From an uncultured Clostridia bacterium (lineage in GTDB: Bacteria; Bacillota; Clostridia; Oscillospirales; CAG-272): a stretch of 45,670 nucleotides of DNA. Position 1 is the stretch's first letter; each line of letters begins with the position of its first letter. The notes beneath the pieces were generated by a model. The model saw only the letters and a list, made by a program, of their open reading frames with translations, did not search any database and was not told the DNA's origin. The translations under genes were made by a program, and so were the position numbers. This document shows positions 30,483 to 40,167 of this stretch, in pieces. The stretch covers positions 1-45,670 of the forward strand of contig CANRFY010000017.1 of assembly GCA_947630015.1 (NCBI GenBank), in the 5' to 3' direction.

Positions 30483-32393
30483 ATGCCGGGCGAAGGGCAG
30501 AGTATTGAAAATTTGCAAATCGAAATCGGCACGGAATCATCCTCTGCCTATCAAGGTTTGGAAAAACTGATGTCGGTTCTAAAAAGAATCGACAATCTTG
30601 GGAATAAATCAACGGGACTTTCGAGATTGAGAACGCAACTGAAATCCATCAGCGGGATTTCGCTTGCGCCTCTTTCCAAAGAACTAAAATCCATCCGCAA
30701 TAGCCTCGCTGATATTGCAAAACTGCGTGGGGTCTTTCAAAGCGTAACGGGGGCAGCAGGCGTACCCGCCGCGAATGTCCCGACGGCGACCCCAACGGCA
30801 AACACAGAAACGACGAGCGCAGTCAATAACGCAACGCAACCTTTGCGTGATGCAGCAAGCGAATTTAACGCAGTATCTGAAGGCGCATCGGGGCTTGACA
30901 ATAGCGCGGGGGCAGCGGCAAACTCCGTGAGCGAATGTACTCGATCTTTGAAAGGAGTAAAACCCGCTGCCGAATCCGGGTCAAAAGCGCTTGGGAAATT
31001 TACAAGCTCCCTAAAACGGATCATGCTTTATCGGGCAATCCGTTACATTCTTCGGAAAATAACCGAAGCACTCAAGGAGGGGTTGCAAAATGTCGCACAG
31101 TATAGTTCCGAGGTGAACTACAACCTGTCACAGCTCTCAACCGTTTCTTTACAACTCAAAAATTCGCTCGGCGCTATGCTTGCTCCCGCCATCCAAGCTG
31201 TAACGCCACTTCTTATGGGGTTGGCTTATGCGGGCATGATTGTGTTCAATTCGCTCAATGCCGTTTTCTCCATTTTAACGGGGAAAGGAACCATGATACA
31301 AGCGACGAAGTATTGGCAGGATTACGCAAAAGGAGTGGATTCAGCAAAGAAATCGCTTGCGGGGTTCGACGAAATCAACAAACTTGGAGAAACAAACAGC
31401 GTCGGCGCGATGTTTGAGACGGTAGAAATTGGCGCAGGACAATTTTTTGCCGGGCTTGGCATATTGCTCGCCGTTGTGGTAGGCGTTACTGCTTTAGTCG
31501 CAGCGCTGAAAGGTTGGAATCTTGCAAAATTCGGGAGCAATCTAAAAACCGTTGGGGCTATCTTGATGATTGTTCTCGGAACGATCATGACAATCAGCGG
31601 TTATATCGACATTTGGAACAACGGAGCGACTTGGGAAAACGTTTTAATCACATTGGGGGGCATGGTGCTTATTGTCGGGGGCTTGGCGCTCAAATTTGGA
31701 GCAGTAGGAGCCGAAATCGGACTTGTTATTGCAGCAATCGCTCTCGTAATTGCCGGGATTAAAGATATGTGCGAAAACGGGATAGACATTGAAAACGTCA
31801 CTCTGATAGTTGCCGGATTGACCGCAGCGGTTGTTGCTCTCGGTTTGAAGTTTGGGTCTGTCGGCGCATCCATAGGCTTGATTTTGGCAAATATCACAAC
31901 TTTGATTCTTGGAGTAGTGAAGTATTTCCAAAGTTGGGGTGAGATGAGTTTATGGCAGAAAATAGCAGCGGGTTTCCTGCTTGCAGCCTCCGCAGCAGCG
32001 GCGATATGGGCAATCATCGAAGCAATAAAAGGGAACTATGTTATGGCGGGAATCGCCGCAGGAATCGGTGTCGCTGTTGCAGTTGGCGGCGTTGCCGTTA
32101 TTGACTGTTTTGCGAACGGCGGTCTTCCGACGGAAGGGCAGCTTTTCATCGCAAATGAAGCGGGTCCCGAACTTGTCGGGAATATCGGTCATAGAACCGC
32201 CGTTGCAAATGACAATCAGATCGTCTCCGGCATAGCGCAGGGCGTGAGCGAAGGAATGGAGGATATGGCTTACGGCGGAGATTGGATCATTCAAATCGTC
32301 GATTCCGACGGGCGCATCAAGGGGTCGCAAATCGTTCGCGCGGCAGACAGAAAGAATAAACGCGACGGGAAAACAGTCGTACAGCTCGGATAA
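30483..32393 (+). CDS. Tail tape measure protein
   Basis: 636 residues, GGAGGG upstream. An N-terminal coiled coil (about 20-95), Ala/Thr-rich linker, then several hydrophobic helices (about 235-265, 315-345, 355-460, 500-540) and a C-terminus with FANGGLPTEGQLFIANEAGPELVG, the tape-measure end signature. Length at about 0.15 nm per residue implies a tail near 95 nm. Codon use is a little more AT-rich than upstream. Confidence 0.9.
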   Translation: MPGEGQSIENLQIEIGTESSSAYQGLEKLMSVLKRIDNLGNKSTGLSRLRTQLKSISGISLAPLSKELKSIRNSLADIAKLRGVFQSVTGAAGVPAANVPTATPTANTETTSAVNNATQPLRDAASEFNAVSEGASGLDNSAGAAANSVSECTRSLKGVKPAAESGSKALGKFTSSLKRIMLYRAIRYILRKITEALKEGLQNVAQYSSEVNYNLSQLSTVSLQLKNSLGAMLAPAIQAVTPLLMGLAYAGMIVFNSLNAVFSILTGKGTMIQATKYWQDYAKGVDSAKKSLAGFDEINKLGETNSVGAMFETVEIGAGQFFAGLGILLAVVVGVTALVAALKGWNLAKFGSNLKTVGAILMIVLGTIMTISGYIDIWNNGATWENVLITLGGMVLIVGGLALKFGAVGAEIGLVIAAIALVIAGIKDMCENGIDIENVTLIVAGLTAAVVALGLKFGSVGASIGLILANITTLILGVVKYFQSWGEMSLWQKIAAGFLLAASAAAAIWAIIEAIKGNYVMAGIAAGIGVAVAVGGVAVIDCFANGGLPTEGQLFIANEAGPELVGNIGHRTAVANDNQIVSGIAQGVSEGMEDMAYGGDWIIQIVDSDGRIKGSQIVRAADRKNKRDGKTVVQLG

Positions 32394-32404
32394 AAGGAGA
32401 GGGC

Positions 32405-32803
32405 ATGAGCGAGGCAGAGGAATATAAATTCAATCCGATTGCATCGGTGGACGGGAAAACCGTTCCATGCCCTTCTTCCTATTCGTGGAGCTTGCAGGAT
32501 CTATCCGAATCCGATGCAGGGAGAACGGAAGACGGGACAATGGATAAGCAGCTTATCGGGCAATGCGTCAAGATCGAGCTTGCTTGGAATTATGTTGATT
32601 CCGATACCGCCGCCGTCGTTCTCAATGCGTTCAATCCCGAATACTTCACCGTGAAATATTACGATGCAAAAGACAAAGTATATCGGGAGGCGGAATTTTA
32701 CGCGGGGGATCGTACCGCGCCGTTGTATAGCCAACGTCTCGGACTGTGGAAAAGCATCAAATTCAACATTGTCGAACGAAAGTGCAGGAAGGTAGAAGGA
32801 TAA
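32405..32803 (+). CDS. Distal tail protein (DUF6711-like)
   Basis: 132 residues. ASVDGKTVPCPSSYSWSLQDLSES with RTEDGTM (about 12-44) matches the small tail proteins found right after tape measures in Clostridia phages. A beta-rich structure fits the hub at the tail tip. Confidence 0.75.
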   Translation: MSEAEEYKFNPIASVDGKTVPCPSSYSWSLQDLSESDAGRTEDGTMDKQLIGQCVKIELAWNYVDSDTAAVVLNAFNPEYFTVKYYDAKDKVYREAEFYAGDRTAPLYSQRLGLWKSIKFNIVERKCRKVEG

Positions 32804-32804
32804 G

Positions 32805-35402
32805 ATGTATCCGCTGAACAGCGCAGCCGTGAGGCTGTTTCAAAATTATACAATCCAAACCGCGACAATCAACTTTGCGGGAAAGGAAGAATCACTCACC
32901 CTGACAGAGAAAGACATAATGCAGGGGAGCCTTTCCGTGGATAGATACTGCTCATCCGGAAGCGAGATAGAAATAGGCTCTGCCATTTCCTCGGAGTTGA
33001 CATTTAAGCTCGACAATCGAGACGGGCGGTATGACGAACTGAATTTTGAAGGGGCAGAACTCTACGTCATAATTGGACTGCGCGACACAGCAGAACGCAT
33101 CCCGCTCGGTTATTTCACGGTGGACGAATCGCCGCGCAAAAGATCAATGATTGAGTTGACGGCGCTTGACCGCATGATGCGATTTTCTCGCTTGGCAGAT
33201 ACATCGAAATTTCAAAAAGAGGCATCGGTCGGTGACTATATCCGAGAAAGTTGCTCTTTGTGTGGCGTTACTTTGCATACGGACATCTCTCGTTTGCCGA
33301 ATATAAATCATGTCATCCATGAATTTCCCGACAAAAAGAATGTGACCTATCGCCAAATCATTCAATGGTGTGCTGCCCTAACGGGGACGTGCGCATACAT
33401 AGATTGGAATGGCGAACTCCGTTTGGAATGGTATAGCGATAACAAAACCGACACGGTTATCACGGCATCGGAGCGTTATAGTTCCGATCTCTACGAAAAG
33501 GACATCACAATCACCGGGATAAAGGCGGAAGACGATGATGATAATGTCTATCTTGCAGGGACGGATGAGTATGTCTTAAGTTTGGAAAACAACCCACTTA
33601 TTCAAAGCGGCTACGAGGAAGTCGTAACGGCATTGTATGGGAAAATCGGGGGGTTTACCTATCGTCCGTATTCCTGCGAAGTAAAGCCGATGCCGCATCT
33701 ATACCCGCTCGACACGATTGTCTTTGTCGATAAAAAAGGAGTGCGGCATACAACGATTATCACAAATGCGACGTTCACCATGAACGCGCATACAAGTCTG
33801 CAGGGGGTCGGTGAGACAAAGACAAAAAGCGATTACTATAATCCATCCCTCACAGAGCAGGCATCGCGTATTCTCGATCAGACGAAGAAAGAGACCGAGA
33901 AGTTCATTACAGAAAAACAACAGGGCGTTCTGCATCTCAATGAAATGATTGCAAATGCGCTCGGACTGTATCTCACGGAATACGAGCATGAAGACGGCTC
34001 AATAACGTACTATTTCCATAACGAAAAGACGCTCGAAGAAAGCAGCATAATTTATACTTTCAACGAGGGCGGTTTCGCATGGACGCATAATTGGAATGGA
34101 GGAAACCCCGCTTGGGAATATGGTGTAACAAGTTCGGGCAACGCCATTTTGAATTATCTTATCGTCAATAATTTGACGGCGGACTACATTTCCGTGTCCT
34201 CAATCGTTGGGGCGATTAACGATACAACGGGCGAAGAAACATTACGACTTTCCGCGCAACACATTGACATCAATGGGGCGATTTCGGCAAATGGGACGTT
34301 TTCGATAGATGAGGACGGCTTTTTTACGGCGACGGGCGGAAATATCGCGGGACTGATTATAGATCGCGGAGAAATCTCGGAATCCGGGGAAATTATAATT
34401 CAAAAATCTATCCATACGCCGAATGATGAGTTTCACATTCTCGTCAACGAAGACGAAGATGGGAATATGATTTCAAGCGAAGTCCTTATAACATCGCTCG
34501 TATGCGATACCATTACAGCGAGAACGGGTACGAACAGGTTCACCTTATGTTATACGGACGGCGGGATTCCGATTACGGCGAAATTTGCATATACAATGCA
34601 ACAAACAATCGTGACGGGATTATGGATGGGAACGTCGTCGATTACAGTCACATCAGCTGACCCGAGATTTACGGGGATGTTGAGCGATACGAAATTTTCC
34701 ATTACCGCAACTGCTTTTGGCGGTTCGTCATATACCTTCACGATAACCGTAAAAAGGGGTGCAACTTCAACAACGGGGAATATATCGTACCATGACGGAC
34801 CGGCTTTTATGTTCTTTACCGAATCGGGATCCGACACGCTTGAAACAATAACGGTTGACCCGATCAATCAATATGTTGCCATTGCCGGGGACACCGCGCC
34901 GTGGGAGGATGATGCGTATAATTTTGGCAGCAACTCAAAGAGATGGAAATACGGATATTTCAAATCGCTTGATGCCACAAATCTTTATGCAAACGGGGTA
35001 GCCGTTGCCGCTCCAACGATAAAAACCTATGATTCAAATACAGCTGTAATAATAAACTGCGACACCGCGAGAAGTGCAAGCGAAAGCGGGGGAACAGCGG
35101 CTGAAGCTCGAATCTCGGTGGTGGATTGTGGGAAAATCAAGTTCATAACGGTCACTTGCGAGGCAGAGCTTGAAAACGACAAATGGGCGCACGTTGATTT
35201 AAGAGCATACTGCGAGCGTATTCGCGGGTTGTCCGTTACATCAATAACAACGAGCTATGACACGTCATTAAGTTGGAACAATTATGGAGCAGTATTTGTT
35301 ATACGATATAATCCCAAATTTTCTACTGAAAATGAGATTGAAATTGGCGTGGATGAGGGAAAATCCGCAGGTGGGTTTAATCTTTTCATAATAGCGGAAT
35401 AA
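32805..35402 (+). CDS. Tail tip/baseplate protein (Tal-like)
   Basis: 865 residues. The N-terminal 380 or so match the hub of prophage tail proteins (LTLTEKDIMQGSLSVDRY, LTFKLDNRDGRYD, LTALDRMM, YRQIIQWCAALTG). A linker coiled coil near 365-385 leads to beta-rich modules with GAINDTTGEETLRLSAQHIDINGAI and a GSNSKRWKYGYFKSLDATNLYANG segment. There is no catalytic peptidase or lysozyme motif that I can see. It anchors the fibre encoded downstream. Confidence 0.85.
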   Translation: MYPLNSAAVRLFQNYTIQTATINFAGKEESLTLTEKDIMQGSLSVDRYCSSGSEIEIGSAISSELTFKLDNRDGRYDELNFEGAELYVIIGLRDTAERIPLGYFTVDESPRKRSMIELTALDRMMRFSRLADTSKFQKEASVGDYIRESCSLCGVTLHTDISRLPNINHVIHEFPDKKNVTYRQIIQWCAALTGTCAYIDWNGELRLEWYSDNKTDTVITASERYSSDLYEKDITITGIKAEDDDDNVYLAGTDEYVLSLENNPLIQSGYEEVVTALYGKIGGFTYRPYSCEVKPMPHLYPLDTIVFVDKKGVRHTTIITNATFTMNAHTSLQGVGETKTKSDYYNPSLTEQASRILDQTKKETEKFITEKQQGVLHLNEMIANALGLYLTEYEHEDGSITYYFHNEKTLEESSIIYTFNEGGFAWTHNWNGGNPAWEYGVTSSGNAILNYLIVNNLTADYISVSSIVGAINDTTGEETLRLSAQHIDINGAISANGTFSIDEDGFFTATGGNIAGLIIDRGEISESGEIIIQKSIHTPNDEFHILVNEDEDGNMISSEVLITSLVCDTITARTGTNRFTLCYTDGGIPITAKFAYTMQQTIVTGLWMGTSSITVTSADPRFTGMLSDTKFSITATAFGGSSYTFTITVKRGATSTTGNISYHDGPAFMFFTESGSDTLETITVDPINQYVAIAGDTAPWEDDAYNFGSNSKRWKYGYFKSLDATNLYANGVAVAAPTIKTYDSNTAVIINCDTARSASESGGTAAEARISVVDCGKIKFITVTCEAELENDKWAHVDLRAYCERIRGLSVTSITTSYDTSLSWNNYGAVFVIRYNPKFSTENEIEIGVDEGKSAGGFNLFIIAE

Positions 35403-35414
35403 GAGGTGAAAAAA

Positions 35415-35771
35415 GTGAAACTTGCAGAGGTTTTAAGAGCAAAATCGGTCTTTGATAATCATTCCAGAGACCCTATGGATGTTCGTGTTTCGTATAAAAT
35501 TTTTCAGCTTGTTTCCAACATCAACAGAAATGCTGTTGGATTCTACCGCGAGCGAATCGCAGGAATCGCGGAGAAGTATGGAGCAAAACTTGAAAATGGA
35601 AATTTCAAGGTGACGGAAGACAAGCGAGATGGATTTTTCTCTGAAATGCGCGATCTTGAAAATGTAGACGTTGAAATCCCGGACATAAAGTTTTCGCTTG
35701 AAGAACTTGGGGCGGTGAAACTTTCCGTTTCGGACATTGCAGCGCTCAAAGATTTTATCGTGGAGGAATAA
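35415..35771 (+). CDS. DUF1617-like phage tail protein
   Basis: 118 residues from the GTG with AAGAGGTG upstream; a GTG 9 bases earlier is possible. VGFYRERIAGIAEKYG (about 38-53) and LENVDVEIPDIKFSLEELG agree with DUF1617, a small protein regularly found between tail tip and fibre genes. Role unknown. Confidence 0.75.
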   Translation: MKLAEVLRAKSVFDNHSRDPMDVRVSYKIFQLVSNINRNAVGFYRERIAGIAEKYGAKLENGNFKVTEDKRDGFFSEMRDLENVDVEIPDIKFSLEELGAVKLSVSDIAALKDFIVEE

Positions 35772-35774
35772 ATC

Positions 35775-38700
35775 ATGGAATATATCAAGGAATTGACGTT
35801 GCCCATAGACAAGCCCTATACGCTGTCTCCGCTCTACGCAAAGCAGGGAGATTATAACTCCCGCTATTTCCTTGTTCGCTTGTCGAGCGGGAGCAAGACG
35901 CTTTCCGCAGGGGAGATCGGAAATGTCTATAAGGTCGGCATTGGTGTCCGCCGGTCGGACAAGCAATCGAAAACCTTCTTCGGGGAATATAACGGGGACG
36001 GGACGTTTACACTTCCTCTCCCGTCTTTTGCCACGGAAAGGGCAAACGACAATGTAAAAATCGACCTCATGATATGGGGACAGAAGGAGCCGGACGAAGA
36101 TCATGCGGAGGAAGAACCGACTTTGAAACTTCTGCGCTCGTTTTCTGCTGTCGTTTTTATCGAAGAAGCGGGATGTTCAAATGAGGACATTGAAAAAGAC
36201 GAGGGATATGACGCTCTCGGCGAACTCATTGAAACCGTGACGGAACTCAAAAACGAGATCACAGAGGCGGAGGAGACGAGGGATGCCGCCGAAAAAGAGC
36301 GCGTCGAAGCCGAGAAAGGGCGGGATGCCGCAGAGACCGAAAGGGTCGCTGCGGAAAAAGAACGCGCGGAGAAGAACGCATCCTATGAGGAAAATGAGAG
36401 TGTCCGTCAGGAAAACGAGGAAAAGCGTCAGAAATCCGAAGAAGAACGCATCGAGGGAGAGATCGAGCGCGGAGAAAACGAAGATCAGCGTGTCGCTGCG
36501 GAGAACGACAGAGCAACCGCAGAGGATGAGCGCGAACAGAACGAAACCGTCCGCGAGGAGAAAGAGCAGGAAAGACTTTCAAACGAGGAAAGCCGCGAAA
36601 AATCGGAAGAAGATAGGGCTGCTGCAGAAGAAAAGCGAGACGAGGCAGAGAAAAGCCGCGATAGCGCCGAAAATAAGCGTGTAGAGGCTGAAAACCTTCG
36701 GGGTGAGGGCGAAGAGCAGCGCAAGCAATCCGAGGACGAGAGGGCAAAAGCAGAGGACGAGCGTGTGCAGAATGAGAGCGCCCGCACTACAAGCGAGGAA
36801 GCCCGCGCCGAGAGCGAAAAAACCCGCGAGAACAATGAGACCCTTCGCAATCAGGCGGAGACCGAGAGAGCGTCTGCGGAAAGCGGTCGCGTGGAGGAGG
36901 AAGAAAAACGCGCTGCCGCCGAAGACGTTCGGGACGAGAAGGAGACCGGGCGCCAAAATGCCGAAGCGCAGCGCGGAGAGGACGAAAAAGCTCGTTCCGA
37001 AGCGGAGAGCGAGCGCGTCTCCTCTGAAGAAAAGCGGGAGCAGGAGGAGGAACAACGCGCCTCCGCAGAGAGCGGACGTGCGAGCGCCGAAGAAAAGCGC
37101 GAGCAGAACGAGGAGACCCGCGTGTCTTCCGAGCAGGAACGTGAGGAAGCGGAGGAGAAAAGGGCGGGTGCTGAAACCGTCAGAGAAGGGAATGAGGCAG
37201 CCCGCGAGGAAGCGGAAGGAGAGCGGGATTCTGCGGAACAGAACCGCCTGTCCGATGAGGAAAAGCGCAAAACAGCGGAATCCGAAAGAGATGCCGCCGA
37301 GCAAAGCCGCGCTCTCGCGGAAGAAGAACGGAACAGCGCCGAAACCGACAGGAAGTCTTCCGAAACCGCAAGAAAAGAAGCGGAAAGCGACCGCGCATCC
37401 AACGAGGAACAGCGCAAGGCGGCGGAAGCAACGCGCAGCGGGAGCGAAGAACAGCGGCTCCTTGACGAAAGCAAGAGAAAGGCTGCGGAAGTTGATCGGG
37501 CGGCGAGCGAAGATGTCCGCAACGAAAATGAAGCTGCCCGGCAGAAGAACGAGGCTGCCCGTAACGGGGCGGAGACCGACCGAAACGCCGCAGAAACGGT
37601 TCGCCAAGCCAACGAAAACGAGCGTATTGCAGCGGAAGAAGAACGCAAGGCGGCAGAGGAAGCGCGGAAGAAGAATATGCCGCGCATCGGCGAGGACGGC
37701 TATTGGTATCTCGGAGATTATAATACGGGCGTTCACGCTCAAGGCGAACACGGCGAGGACGGCGTATGGATCACGGATGCAACGATCAACGAAGAAGGAA
37801 ATCTCGTCGTCAAACTCTCCGACGAGAGCGAGATCGACGCAGGAAACGCGAAGGGCGCGGATGGCGTTGGCATTGAGATCGTGGAGATCAATGACGCGGG
37901 GGAACTTATCGTCCACTATACGAATGACACAGAAAAGAATGTCGGCACAGTAAAGGGCAAGGACGGAACAAATGGACGCGACGGATCCGACGGAGCGCCG
38001 GGCAAAGATGGAGCAAATGGCGTTACGTTTACTCCTCATGTTGATGAGAACGGCGATCTCTCGTGGACGAACGACGGTGAAGAACAGAACCCGCCCACCG
38101 TGAACATCAAAGGGAAAGACGGTGCAGACGGTGCGCCCGGTCTGCCGGGTGAAAGTGGCGCGAACGGCAAGGACGGGCGCGGCATCGTTTCCGCAGAGAT
38201 CAACGACGAAAAGAAACTCGTACTCCATTACTCCGACGAAACGCAGGATGATCTCGGCGTTATCGTCGGGGCGGATGGGAAGGATGGAGCGCCCGGAGCG
38301 GCGGGGAAAGACGGTGCTGCGGGCAAGGATGGCGCTGCGGGTCAGGACGGGAAAAACGGAACGACCTTCACCCCGTCTGTCAGCGAGGATGGCGTTCTCA
38401 CTTGGGAGAATGACGGTAGTCTCCCCAACCCTCCTCCCGTAACGATAAAGGGTGCAGATGGGAAAAACGGCGAAGATGGTCGTGATGGCGCTCCCGGAAC
38501 TCCCGGCGAGAACGGGAAAGACGGAACGACGTTTACACCTTCCGTGAGCGACGAGGGTATTTTGTCATGGACGAATGACGGGCAGAAAGAAAATCCGTCC
38601 CCCGTCAATATCATGGGTCCGCAGGGTCGTCCGGGACAAGATGGCGGTGTCGGTCCCGCAGGAAAGGACGGAGAGAAGGGCGCGGACGGGACTACTTTCA

Positions 38701-40100
38701 CGCCGCACGTCACGACCGACGGGACGATTTCATGGACGAATGACGGGCAGAAAGAAAATCCCGATCCTGTAAACTTCCTCGAAGACGTTATCATCCCCAT
38801 CGCAAAGGGCGGTACGGGTGCAGGAACCGCCGCCGCCGCAGTACATAATCTCGCCGATCCCTTAACCGCAGAAACGACGCTTGCCGACGACGACACGATG
38901 ATCTTCAACGATCAGAGCGATGGCGCAGGGAAGAAGATAACGGTCAAAAATCTTCGGACCTCTCTCGGAATCAAGTCTCGCGGATCCGTGTCTGTCAGCC
39001 CGCAGAGCATCAATATTGTCGGGGCGGCGGGGACGGAAATCACGGCGACCGTAACGAGGCTCGGCGTTGGCGAAATTACGGCAAGAATCAACGGCGATCA
39101 AGCTGCATCCGTAACGGTGGACGGCGAAAAAATCACCGTCAGAGCGCTTAAAACAGGAAGCACAAGCATCATCGTGAGCGTCGCGGAAGATAACGATTAT
39201 CAAGCGGCGACGTGCGAGGTTCCCGTGTCCGTTTTCGTGTTGTCGTCTACACTTGACGACAATACTTGGGCGCAAATTCAGGAAGCGTCAAAGAGGAATA
39301 TAGGAGATTCCATTTGGTCTGTTGGCGATGTCAAGGCAGTAAAGGTCAATGGAACCGTTGGGACGTTGGCAGTCGATGCGACCTACTATGTCCCCATTCT
39401 CGGCTTCAATCACAACTCCGAACTTGAGGGAGAAGGTATCACCTTCGGCGGGTTCAAAACGTCCAAGTCGGGAGGCGTTGACGTATGTTTGGTTGACAGC
39501 GGATATAATTCGAGTTATACTAATGGCGAAAAGTATTTCAACATAAACCATTGGAACTATTATAACTACGGCGGGTGGGCTGCATCCGATATTCGCTACG
39601 ACGTTCTCGGCAGCACAGACGTTGCGCCGAGTGATTATGGCTCCGCGAAAAAGTCGGGGGCGACGGGGAGCAATCCTACAGCGACCTGTGCGACGAAGCC
39701 CGTCCAAAATACGCTTATGGCGGCTTTGGAAGAAGAACTCCGCGCCGTCATGAAGCCCGTGACAAAGTACACGGATAACGTCGCGGGCGGGACGAATGTC
39801 GTCGGGAATGTAACGGCGACGACCGACTATCTGTTCCTCCTCGCTGAATTTGAGGTCTTTGGTGCAAGGTCCTATGCGAACTCCTATGAGCAGAACTATC
39901 AGAAGCAGTACGCCTATTTTGAGAACGGGAACCCGAAGATCAAATACAAGCACAATTCCACGTCCTCGGCTGCGTGGTGGTGGCTCCGGTCTCCGTATTA
40001 CGGCTATAACGGCTTTTTCTGCTATGTCGATACGAGCGGGTCTGCGAGCAATGGCAATGCTCGTTATTCCGGTGGTCTCGCGGCGGCTTTCGTTGTCTAA
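35775..40100 (+). CDS. Tail fibre/receptor-binding protein, DGR target
   Basis: 1441 residues. About 1-160: BppU-like baseplate-attachment domain. About 163-632: uninterrupted Glu/Arg/Ala coiled coil with AExxR repeats, about 70 nm if fully helical. About 728-971: five collagen-like GxY stretches separated by four beta modules of the TFTPSVSEDG type. About 1008: AKGGTGAGTAA, a phage fibre linker. About 1067-1155: Ig-like domain (Big_2-like). About 1156-1441: DUF6273/C-type-lectin-like domain with AWWWLRSP. The final 43 codons are the variable repeat, so receptor binding is the part being varied. It probably reads surface ligands, protein or glycan. Confidence 0.9.
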   Translation: MEYIKELTLPIDKPYTLSPLYAKQGDYNSRYFLVRLSSGSKTLSAGEIGNVYKVGIGVRRSDKQSKTFFGEYNGDGTFTLPLPSFATERANDNVKIDLMIWGQKEPDEDHAEEEPTLKLLRSFSAVVFIEEAGCSNEDIEKDEGYDALGELIETVTELKNEITEAEETRDAAEKERVEAEKGRDAAETERVAAEKERAEKNASYEENESVRQENEEKRQKSEEERIEGEIERGENEDQRVAAENDRATAEDEREQNETVREEKEQERLSNEESREKSEEDRAAAEEKRDEAEKSRDSAENKRVEAENLRGEGEEQRKQSEDERAKAEDERVQNESARTTSEEARAESEKTRENNETLRNQAETERASAESGRVEEEEKRAAAEDVRDEKETGRQNAEAQRGEDEKARSEAESERVSSEEKREQEEEQRASAESGRASAEEKREQNEETRVSSEQEREEAEEKRAGAETVREGNEAAREEAEGERDSAEQNRLSDEEKRKTAESERDAAEQSRALAEEERNSAETDRKSSETARKEAESDRASNEEQRKAAEATRSGSEEQRLLDESKRKAAEVDRAASEDVRNENEAARQKNEAARNGAETDRNAAETVRQANENERIAAEEERKAAEEARKKNMPRIGEDGYWYLGDYNTGVHAQGEHGEDGVWITDATINEEGNLVVKLSDESEIDAGNAKGADGVGIEIVEINDAGELIVHYTNDTEKNVGTVKGKDGTNGRDGSDGAPGKDGANGVTFTPHVDENGDLSWTNDGEEQNPPTVNIKGKDGADGAPGLPGESGANGKDGRGIVSAEINDEKKLVLHYSDETQDDLGVIVGADGKDGAPGAAGKDGAAGKDGAAGQDGKNGTTFTPSVSEDGVLTWENDGSLPNPPPVTIKGADGKNGEDGRDGAPGTPGENGKDGTTFTPSVSDEGILSWTNDGQKENPSPVNIMGPQGRPGQDGGVGPAGKDGEKGADGTTFTPHVTTDGTISWTNDGQKENPDPVNFLEDVIIPIAKGGTGAGTAAAAVHNLADPLTAETTLADDDTMIFNDQSDGAGKKITVKNLRTSLGIKSRGSVSVSPQSINIVGAAGTEITATVTRLGVGEITARINGDQAASVTVDGEKITVRALKTGSTSIIVSVAEDNDYQAATCEVPVSVFVLSSTLDDNTWAQIQEASKRNIGDSIWSVGDVKAVKVNGTVGTLAVDATYYVPILGFNHNSELEGEGITFGGFKTSKSGGVDVCLVDSGYNSSYTNGEKYFNINHWNYYNYGGWAASDIRYDVLGSTDVAPSDYGSAKKSGATGSNPTATCATKPVQNTLMAALEEELRAVMKPVTKYTDNVAGGTNVVGNVTATTDYLFLLAEFEVFGARSYANSYEQNYQKQYAYFENGNPKIKYKHNSTSSAAWWWLRSPYYGYNGFFCYVDTSGSASNGNARYSGGLAAAFVV
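39965..40092 (+). repeat. DGR variable repeat (VR)
   Basis: 128 bases matching TR with an offset of 682. 18 differences, all at TR adenines (11 to G, 5 to T, 2 to C). All 95 non-A positions are identical. It covers residues about 1397-1439 of the fibre. The A-free GC-rich end (GGTCTCGCGGCGG, 40074-40086) is the likely initiation-of-mutagenic-homing site. Confidence 0.97.
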
Positions 40101-40121
40101 TCTCTCAATCTTTTGAAATCT

Positions 40122-40141
40122 CGCCATGCGAAAGCATGGCG
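40122..40141 (+). promoter_or_regulatory. DGR target-site hairpin
   Basis: 8-bp perfect stem CGCCATGC/GCATGGCG with loop GAAA, 30 bases after VR and 22 after the fibre stop codon. Published DGRs (Bordetella phage BPP-1 and others) have a hairpin/cruciform with GRNA loop at this position that raises homing efficiency. It also excludes the ATG at 40126 as avd start. Confidence 0.85.
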
Positions 40142-40167
40142 GAAAAATAAAGAGGTGTTCTGCAAAA

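Noticed and set aside
36300..37680. CRISPR-like regular repeats
   Set aside because: The periodicity is a coding heptad pattern with diverged copies; there are no identical repeats separated by unique spacers.
36579..38228. Long open frames antisense to and in other frames of the fibre coiled coil (up to 549 codons)
   Set aside because: They arise from the biased GAR/CGC/GCR codons of the repeat, which avoid stops in all frames. No ribosome sites, and the products are low-complexity Phe/Leu/Arg strings.
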